DNA from: Protonemura montana | Lineage: Eukaryota; Arthropoda; Insecta; Plecoptera; Nemouridae | Direction: 5' to 3' | DNA: 64,000 nucleotides | Assembly (NCBI GenBank): GCA_947568835.1 | Contig: OX387611.1 | Coordinates: 7,816,001-7,880,000, forward strand | Shown here: piece after piece, positions 56,141 to 64,000 of the stretch | Position numbering within the stretch: position 1 is the stretch's first letter | Layout of the letters: every line of letters begins with the position of its first letter | Notes under the pieces: model-generated | The model's input: only the letters and a program-made list of their open reading frames with translations | The model's database searches: none | What the model was told of the DNA's origin: nothing | Program-made: the position numbers and the translations under genes

Positions 56141-56245
56141 GTGTTAGACGGTTCCCTAGAGAGATCATCGAAGTTAAGTAAGACTGCGCTGGGTCGGGTA
56201 TTGGATGGGTGAGACCACTGAACAGTTTGGTGTGTTGGAAAACTG
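56140..56245 (+). mobile_element. 5S-like SINE head only
   Basis: GATCATCGAAGTTAAGTAAG and GGGTCGGGTATTGGATGGGT match the 5S head; a second partial head start (CAGTTTGGTGTGTTGG) follows at 56222. Confidence 0.75.
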
Positions 56246-56549
56246 TATTATTTTGTTTTTAAATATTGTTGCGACCAGAATTTAGATTATTATTTGAGCT
56301 AGGCCGAAAGATCTCGCTTGGCAATATGAGAGGTCTTAACTTGCCGGGATATAATTTAGATTCTACTTGAAAGAAAGGAATGTAATAATTTGCTTACCAA
56401 AGCTGTATGACCAAAGCTCCCGTTCAACCCGGGAGCTGGTTTCTCTCCCATGCACTTCCTGACCACATGAATCTAGCTAGGTCATTTGGATATTGCTGAC
56501 GCTCATCATGCAAATTCCTACCTGCACGCGACAGCTCACCTAAGCACCA

Positions 56550-56815
56550 ACTGCAACCATGCAGTTCGCAACAATATCATCGATGTTGAGCAACTCTGCG
56601 CTGGATCAGGGATTGGATGGAACACCATTATCCACATGACGAATTTGAGGATGGAGGTATGCAAGGTAGTGCAACTTCGTTCGCATCACTCATTAACCTC
56701 TAATATCATTTGGAAGTCACTTATAGTTCTCTTCGAGCCTTCTCAGCTAGGTAATCATTATCCTCATCATCATCATCGACTCATTCATCTACGCCACTAG
56801 ACCAGTGCTGCTGTT
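56550..56815 (+). mobile_element. Old, diverged 5S-derived SINE
   Basis: Retains ATCGATGTTGAGCAACTCTG, a CATCATCATCATCGACTCAT tract and CCACTAGACCAGTGCTGCTG. It produces the open frame at 56486-56800, which I do not regard as a gene. Confidence 0.65.
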
Positions 56816-57004
56816 CCCGTTGAGCACCATTAATCAATCAATACGCTGAGTCAATTACCAGTCTTGGCCGATAGGAAAATGCCAAAATTTTAACAGTGTT
56901 CTCATTTTGTTTCAAAATATAAGTACCTACACGAGAGCTCGGAGCGGAAATAATGTCAACCATGGACGGTTATGTAAATAAAGAATGTATCATTATCGTG
57001 GCTA

Positions 57005-57105
57005 TCTGTTGGTTAGTGGTTGGGTTGGTTGGTTAGTGGTTGGGTTGGTTGGTTAGTGGTTGGGTTGGTTGGTTAGTGGTTGGGTTGGTTGGTTAGTGGT
57101 TGAGG
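57005..57105 (+). repeat. 20-bp G/T-rich tandem repeat
   Basis: Five copies of GGTTAGTGGTTGGGTTGGTT. It includes GGTTAG motifs but is not a telomeric TTAGG array. Confidence 0.9.
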
Positions 57106-57642
57106 TCGAGGAGGGGTGATGTTAATTCTTGATATTTTTATGCCACCCTTCAAAATAATATTAAATAAAAACGAATACAAATGATGAAGATTTTTTTCAA
57201 ATTGATATGACGCACTTAAGGAATTGTCAGCATTTTTTACTAATAACTTTACCGGCTAGTATTTAAATGAGTTATTTTTAACCCGAACATTTTTAAACTG
57301 CTCTTGACAATAATATGTTTGCAAATATTTGAGGAGACCATTGTTTTTCACAGTGACGGTCGATGACATTAATGGTAAAGCTAAAGAGCTGTTATTTTTA
57401 GAAACAATGTTCCTATTTTTTTAGGGCTGTCTTTTTTAAAAGGACCTTTATCCTCATATGGCCATATCATATCTTATATTGCCAGTCTCCTCTTGACAGT
57501 CTCATCTTACCTACCCAAAAGAATTTCTCTACACAATTTGGCTAATGCAACAAAGACATCAAGAACAAATATCTTTGTTTAAATACATTGTACAGAACAT
57601 ATAAAAATCAAATTTGATTACAATTAAATAAGCATGGGTCGA

Positions 57643-60600
57643 TCATGAATAGTCCATGTCACCAAACACGTATGTCGCCGACTCCGACATCTGAGCTAGA
57701 CTTGCGTCTCCGATGACGTCTTCGTCACCGAGTTCCGGGTCCTGATTCAGACATCCTGTCATCTCATTCGAAGTCTTGCCGTCTTCGCTGGCATTTGTGT
57801 AGCAGGACAACATCTTCTTGCCTGAAACAATACCGAATTTTCAATTATAATACTATTCAATTCAATTTTAATTTATTTCCCATGGATTATTATTATTATT
57901 ATTCTTTGTAGTGTTTAACGACGCACTATTATAACATCTGGCCATGCGGCACTGGTCTAATGGCGTCGGTGAATGAGTGGATGATGATGAGGATGAGGAT
58001 GATGATGAACTTAACCTAGCCTAGAAGGGAGGAGGGGAAACCCGGTGCCGACACGTAGCCCACTCCTGACGAAGAGCACCAAGGGGACCACCGGCTTAAC
58101 ATCCCTTCCGAAGGACGGTACAACGCGAACAACAGGATTCCTCCACAAATCCATGCTGTTGAGAGGTTGATAAGCAAGGCGAATGATGTTGCCGTACTAA
58201 ATTTCATCCCTCTAACCTCTCTCCCTAACAGAACTGGTCATGTGTTGAATGGACACCCATCCAATACCTGACTCAGCGAAGTGTTGCTCAACTTCAGTGA
58301 TCTAACGAGAACCGGTGTATTCAACACGCCAAACCGTTCGGTTTCCCATTGATAATGATATATAATATCAGGAACGTCAGTTCAATTAATCAATTAAAAT
58401 AGATCAATTAAAAACCCGAAGATATCCTTAAAAGCTATCCATGCCGTTTGTAATAAATTCTGTCATATGACTCTAGGTACAATGTAAAAATACATCTAAT
58501 GAATAAAACAGTGGGAAATCAGGAATTCCTTTAGCTTAGACTGGAATCTTGATACTATTGGTAGAGCGTTAGACATTTTCGACCTCATTGAGAAGGTATC
58601 TTTTCCAATATAATTTGTTTGGTATAATTTAAGTTTAAAATCAGCCTTGTTTCTGACGTCGTGGCTAAGAACATCTTGTATTTTGATTTCTTCTTCGTAG
58701 TTAGTACATAATTACTTGATTATGTCCAAACATGGTGGCGTTAATATAATATGTTTTACAAACATAATACAGGCATGTGCTAGTAATGTGACTTGGAAGG
58801 TATTTCGTCTATAGTAAGTCAGAGTTACAGCGCTACACTCCATTCAGCGCGAGAACATTTCTGGTAGAGGCACCACCGGTCGTTTTGGGGTGACATGTGC
58901 ACCATGTCATTTTTCACCACCTGGTCATGTCGAAGAGCACGGACCTGCTTTTCCGGCAGAGGTTTTGGTCGTGGTAATTATACAACATGGTAATTATAAA
59001 AAAATACTACAAATCATCTCCGCGTGTCTGGGTTGGTATCTTCTCTCACGGGCTCGACTGTAGCAATGTAGGGGACAGTCCTTGTGCTGGTATCTTCTCT
59101 CACGGGCTAGACTGTAGCAATGCAGGGGGCAGTCCTTGTGCTGGTATCTTCTCTCACGGGCTAGACTGTAGCAATGCTAACGAGCCGGCAACACTCTTGG
59201 TAACGGAGGATGGTACCTGATGGCGCTTGACGCTGCATTTTTGACTCAAAATTTCGATTCCTCAATAGCTGTGGTAAGCTGATTGATCGATTAATTGTTT
59301 GATTGGTGAGGTTTAACGACGCACTGTTTTGAGCACGCTCCCTGTGGCACTGGTAATTAATGGAAATGAAGTCCGTGAATGAGTCGATGATGGTGAGGTT
59401 GATGATGGATTTAACCTAGCCAAGAAGAGAGGCTGGCACATAGCCTACTTCTGTCGAAGAGCACCAAGGGGACCACCGGCTTAACTTCCCTTACGAAGGA
59501 CGATGGAACGCAAATCACAGGATTCCTTCACAAATCCATGCTGTCGAGAGGTTGATAAGCAAGGCGAGTAATTTGTACTAACAGTAACTTTCATTCCTCC
59601 AACCTCTCTTCCGAACAGAACTGATCATGTGTGTGATGGTCACCCATCCAATACCTGACTCAGCGCAGTGTTGCTTACCTTATCACGAGAACCAGAACGT
59701 CAAAACAGTCATTATTATATCTTATAAAACTTCCTTTGTTTGGCCTCACCGCTTTTCTTCAAGAAGTTTGGATTGCTTGACGACGCATTCAGCTTAGTTC
59801 TAGCAGACGTTTCCCGTTTTTTGACTAACGAAGCAGCGTCGGGGGTCCCTCTTGGGTTTGTAATCTCATACGTCCCCGTTGACGTCAGCGATTCCTCAGA
59901 TGAGGTAAACTCTTTCAGCATGTTCGTCAGACTGCCTTTGGTTAGCGAGCCCATTTTATTGTCGTTTGGAGCAGCTGCAAGAAAAGGAAGACATATGAAC
60001 CATTTCAACGAGGTCTCAAGACTTGGAGCACAAAACAGGGCAAACTGTGTAACGATGAAGAATTAGCGGTTCGGGAGAGAGGTTGGAGGGATGAATGTTA
60101 GTACAGCCACTTCATTCGCCTTACTTATCAACCTCTCGACAGCATGGATTTGTGGAGGAATCCTGCTTTTGGCGTTGTACCGTCCTTCGGAAGGGACGTT
60201 TTAACCGGTGGTCCCCAGGGTGCAATTCGACAGGATTAGGCTACGCGCTGGTACCAGGTTTCCTCTCCTCTCTTCTAAGCTAGGTTACGTTCATCATCAT
60301 CCTCATCATCATCCACTCATTCACCGGAGCCATAAGACCAGTGCCACAGAATCCGTTGTCTAAACAATTCGTAATTATTATTTTTTTGTGTGTTTTGGTT
60401 GTTAAATCTAAACTTTTGTCTCTAATGACAGTTATCCACGATTCACCATAACCGCTAAGTTCCAGTTATAATAATTATTAATGCATTGCATCGGCATGTT
60501 CCTCGATTGACTCATTCTGATTGATCAAGTAGCGTTTTCATCTTGCTCGCTCCGCTCGCTTGATCAGGCAATATTTACCTCCTGGGTGACGATAGCCCGG

Positions 60601-62751
60601 GATTATAAATCAAGGTAAAAATAAACATAAATTTCACTCACTGTTTCTCGTTAGCGCTTTGTCTTTCTTCCTCGACCTGTGCAACGCCGCACCAATTCCC
60701 GACGAAAAATCGTCGTCGTTGCCAAAGATATCGGCCAACTTCTCGACGGCCGACGATCGCTTAACACTCTGCCTAACGCCTTTACCAACGTCCATCTCCG
60801 AGTACGGCATCACACAACGAATATCGCTACACGACCGATGTAGTTTATTGCAGTCCTTTTTACTGCAAACGCTGCAAGCAGATTCGAGACAACAGACAGA
60901 TACTTCATCGTGGACATCGTGTTTGTGTCGATGAACTTTATGGAAGTCTTCATTGCTAGAAGTTTCTTTGTTGGTAAGCGAACTGTCGGAGTTTTCATAA
61001 GACATTTCGTTTGCCGAATTGTGGTGGACTTCGACGCGATAGATTTCTTCCATGCGTTCGAGATCTCGACGGATTGTTGCTATGTGCTCGTCGCCGGCGC
61101 CGTACGCACTTGAACCATCAGAGAAAAGCGACTCTGCAGATTTTCGAAGACGTAGGTTCTCCTCTACAGACCGCTCGAGATTCATAAGACTTCTTTCAAA
61201 CGATTTCATGTCTACAGCGGTAGTTGACGTGGCCACCTCTTTGCCTTTAAGACTCTTCGTTTCCGTCTTCTTCACCGCTTTTTTCTCTAAGTCTTCGATA
61301 CGCACGACAAGGCGCTCCTTTTCCTGATGAATGCTGTCCAACTTGTTTCTAACCAACAACAACTCCTCATTACATTCGTCAAATTGTCTTCTAATCAACT
61401 TTTTGTCACGCAACGAGTTTTTTAAGTTCGTTCCAAGTTGTTCGTTATGTTTCGCTAACAGCGCGTTTTGTTCGTTGACGCTGTCAATCTGTTTCCTCAT
61501 CGTCCTGATTTCTACTTGCAACGAGGTTATCTTCCTACGAGCTTCACTCTTTTCTTTAGCCAATGTCACAATCTGCTTGCCCATGTCGCCTCGCTGCTCA
61601 ACGAGCTCGTCAAACTCTGCTTTAATGTCGTTGGCCATCGCGATTTGCGTTCGCAAAAGTTTCACATTGCTCTCGGATTCTTTCAATTTCTTCGCCATAT
61701 ACTTACATTTTCGCACGTAGTCAGCGTTTGTCAAGTCGATTCGGCCCCAATCTTTCGAACTGCGCTGCGACTTGGCCGAACACACACTTTTCGACCCTCT
61801 ACTTTTTAGACTTATCGTTTTTTCGTCTGAGTTCCACTTCGGCACCAATGCTAAAGCGTCTGCATTGACTACCAGAGAGTCCTCTCGACTTTTCATCTCG
61901 ACCAACTCGGTTTCGGTTGCCGCTAGACGATTTCGCAGGCATTGAATCACATCGTAAGGGTCCAGACTTGTGTCGTCGGTTCCGTCCAATCTTTGAAGTT
62001 GAATTCGTTTTTTTGAAAGGTTTGGAGTGCGGTTGGCATAGTATAGAGCGACACCGACGATGGCAACGAAGACGCCGGTCATTAGAGCTCCGGAAGTAAA
62101 GAAATGATGGTCTGGTTTTGGTGGAGGTGGTCCTGGGGGGATCGCAGGACACGTACCTGTAACATGGGGCAATGTTTTAAAAGTATTTGTTTAAAGGAAT
62201 TTTTGTGTAAGTATATGGCTTATTAGTGTCCGTTAGTAAGAAAGTTAGTAAAATATACAATTAATCTATTTGCTTTTTATAATCATTCAGTTGGCTTTCA
62301 ATAAGAAGAGCAGTGGTGATGTTATTGATGATTGGATTACTGACAATCCATTGCAATACCATCAAATATAGTGCTTGGTTCTAATTCCTACAATTTCTGC
62401 AGTATCGCGAGCTGTCAAATTTGTCCAAAAAATTGTATATGATCATACAATTGAAACAAATTCTTCAATGTATATAGACATTAAAGAAATAATCAACACT
62501 GTAATGTTATTGTCAGTGACAGCTGTTCATTTTGTTCCTAGCTACCAAATAGTATACTATATTGACATTCGCATTTGACAGGTAAAAAAAAAAAAAATGG
62601 TTTTTGGTTGTAACTTACCATCTTTTTGATCACAAGGTTTCGTGCCGAAGAAGTTGTAAGCTGAAACGCCGTGGCCTTCCCGGTCAACGTAATGAATAAC
62701 CAATAAACAGAAGCAAATTGCGCCCAATGTACAACGCATAATTATACCCAT
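57643..62751 (-). CDS. Signal peptide, single-TM, long coiled-coil protein of unknown family, four exons
   Basis: Minus-strand exons: 62619-62751, 60642-62156, 59750-59974, 57643-57821. All three introns are phase 1 and the joined frame is open for 683 residues. Exon 1 encodes a hydrophobic leader (MRCTLGAICFCLLVIHYV), then GTKPCDQKD. Exon 2 continues with a proline-rich spacer (CPAIPPGPPPPKPDHH), a TM helix (ALMTGVFVAIVGVALYYANR, about 72-91), and a long charged coiled coil (about 110-400: heptad-like KKLKESESNVKLLRTQ, EIRTMRKQIDSVNEQN). After that come serine-rich and Cys/His-rich stretches (CCLESACSVCSKKDCNKLH). Topology suggests a short lumenal or extracellular N-terminus and a large cytoplasmic scaffold. 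I do not recognise the family. Exon 2 could also end at its own TGA (60634), and exon 3 at TAA (59715), if the downstream introns are retained; the agreement of phases favours the four-exon model. Confidence 0.75.
57905..58345 (-). mobile_element. 5S-derived SINE, full length
   Basis: Extends from GTGTTTAACGACGCACTATT to ACACGCCAAACCGTTCGG, including the central domain (ATCCCTTCCGAAGGACGGTA). It lies in intron 3 of the coiled-coil gene, 84 bases upstream of exon 4 in transcript direction and in the same orientation as the gene. Confidence 0.9.
59030..59185 (+). repeat. 54-bp tandem repeat, 2.7 copies
   Basis: GGTATCTTCTCTCACGGGCT and GACTGTAGCAATG recur three times at 54-base spacing. It has an open frame (IFSHGLDCSNAGGSPCAG) on the plus strand, opposite to the gene whose intron it lies in, and is probably not coding. 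Confidence 0.85.
59305..59703 (-). mobile_element. 5S-derived SINE directly downstream of exon 3 of the coiled-coil gene
   Basis: From GTTTAACGACGCACTGTTTT to GTGTTGCTTACCTTATCACG; ends 47 bases from exon 3 (59750). Confidence 0.85.
60066..60350 (+). mobile_element. 5S-derived SINE without its 5S head, inverted relative to the copy at 59305
   Basis: Starts at GGTTCGGGAGAGAGGTTGGA and runs through the central domain (CGTCCTTCGGAAGGGACGTT) to CATAAGACCAGTGCCACAG. It lies 92 bases upstream of exon 3 in transcript terms. Confidence 0.85.
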
Positions 62752-63940
62752 TTGCTGTACACAGTGAAAGCTATAAACAACCTCGCCTTACATGTTTTAC
62801 TCACTTGTGACATTCGCTATCTACACACATATCAAACAGAAATGCGATGGTAGAAAATAAACTATCTTTTATATTCTAGCAAACTTTGTAAATGGATCCA
62901 TGGGAATAATTTTGATGGGTGATTATTGTTTCCGATAAAAGAGAATTGTTTATTTTTCAAAGCTTTCTGTAATTATTTGATCACTGCTATGGATTCTTTG
63001 CGGTGTTACCAATTAAAAGTGCAGGATCAATAGAATATTTGTGAATTTTTTCTTTGAAATGAAATACTTGTTGATTTTTAACTTGTTGTAGTTGCTTAAA
63101 TGTTAATTTCAATGCATTTATATATTTTTTTGCATACCTAATACATTTGTAATATTTTCCAGAAAAAGAGTACAAAACAGCGTTAATTACATTTTTTACT
63201 TCAATTTAACCAAAATTTAGCACATAGCCAGAGTAGTTCAATGAGGTTAAAAATTTGAACTGAAAATCGCGATTTGGTTTTCGATTTGCAATGATGTTTT
63301 GCAAGCAACATGCAGGCATCTCAAACAACAGCAATAGTTTGAGAGTCCCACACTAAGCTAGGTATAGCTATAATGAACCACCAGCCACAGCGGTCACTTT
63401 CTGCAATTTTCAGCTTCAATAACTTGAAGACACGCGGCTAAGCCTTTGGGTTTCAGCCGCCATCCAGAAGTGTTTGTGTACGAGGGTGTGAAAAACACGT
63501 GTTATTTACACCCCCGGCCGTCGGCTTGGTGTTGTCACAAATTCACACTCGAACGCGCTAGTAGCCAAAATCTCAAGACCTTGAGTGAAAAGACAGGGAC
63601 AAGGAGCTAGGAAAGATTTCGGACACTGATGCCATCTTATATCTTATCTTTGGCTTTACGCCTCGATGGTTTAAATACTTGAGGATTGCTTCGGAAACCC
63701 TTGTAATACTGTCTTAAGTCCTGTAGAAGATCTTTTCTTTGTAGATCTTTTCTTTGTTGATACTAGAATACCTACCTAACGTTTTATAGTTCAATAAACT
63801 TGGTAGGACGCTACTCAGAAGCAACAAACATGGATGTTTAACAATCAGTGCTTCTGTTTTAAAATGCATGTTGAGAATATCTGTGGCAATTCGTACAACA
63901 ATTTGCCAATTGTAAAAGAAACTAATTCGGCATCCAATCA
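62752..63940. other. Upstream region of the coiled-coil gene
   Basis: No gene in this stretch. GC-rich sequence with CACGTG and a CCCCCGGCCGTCGG run at 63480-63540 could be promoter on either strand. No open frame shows a recognisable domain. Confidence 0.35.
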
Positions 63941-64000
63941 ACCGAACGGCTTGGCGTGCCGGAAACACCGGTTCTCGTGAGATAACCAATAGTAAGCAAC
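63941..64000 (+). mobile_element. 5S-derived SINE head, cut by window end
   Basis: GAACGGCTTGGCGTGCCGGA, AACACCGGTTCTCGTGAGAT and AGTAAGCAAC match the 5S head of the other copies. Confidence 0.8.

Noticed and set aside
56486..56800. 104-codon plus-strand ORF
   Set aside because: Falls on an old SINE copy and has no domain.
57005..57105. Possible internal telomeric repeat (GGTTAG motifs)
   Set aside because: The true period is 20 bp and insect telomeric TTAGG is not tandem here.
44695..60283. Recurring peptide SFALLINLSTAWICxGILLF
   Set aside because: It is one frame of the 5S-derived SINE body, seen in several copies and broken at different points; not a protein family.
60659..61809. Plus-strand ORFs of up to 129 codons
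   Set aside because: Antisense of the long coiled-coil exon, whose spliced frame has signal peptide, TM and coiled coil.

Overview
The window is metazoan nuclear DNA, AT-rich, full of introns and repeats, and almost certainly from an insect. The reasons: it carries a tandem cluster of insect-type odorant receptor genes (7tm_6 family), a three-exon HES/Enhancer-of-split gene ending in WRPW, canonical GT-AG introns, AATAAA signals, and many 5S rRNA-derived SINEs. The species cannot be named from the sequence. The genome is repeat-heavy and unlike Drosophila in style.

Region 1 (1-9.4 kb) holds the 3' half of one odorant receptor gene (OR-A) and a complete seven-exon receptor gene (OR-B), followed by a tandemly duplicated last exon. 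Region 2 (9.4-22.3 kb) holds degraded retroelement and SINE pieces, a 13-copy 59-bp satellite, a promoter-like block with a probable 5'UTR exon, a 31-copy 41-bp satellite inside the presumed 5'UTR intron, and a single-exon 1911-residue gene. That protein joins an N-terminal PD-(D/E)XK-type (DUF4297/Cap4-like) nuclease domain, a NACHT STAND NTPase and about 20 ankyrin repeats. This architecture parallels bacterial Avs antiphage proteins and animal NLRs, and it is the most interesting object here.

Region 3 (22.3-41.5 kb) continues the receptor cluster: a complete gene (OR-C), at least one decayed copy at 32-34 kb, and OR-D, which has all seven exons in frame except for one in-frame TAA in exon 5. 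Five arrays of a 43-bp minisatellite with CACGTG and TCACATG cores lie in introns of these receptor genes, and I see none elsewhere in the window.

Region 4 (41.5-64 kb) is mostly non-coding. It has the HES-family gene (minus strand, 44.0-47.7 kb) and a four-exon minus-strand gene at 57.6-62.8 kb for a 683-residue signal-peptide, single-TM, coiled-coil protein that I do not recognise. Between them lie about a dozen 5S-derived SINE copies, two arrays of tRNA-like 70-bp units and several fold-back elements. The 5S SINEs are concentrated in this half and the 43-bp arrays in the other half.

All spliced models were built by hand from open frames, splice signals and comparison between paralogues. 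None has transcript support. Family assignments rest on motif recognition, not on searches.
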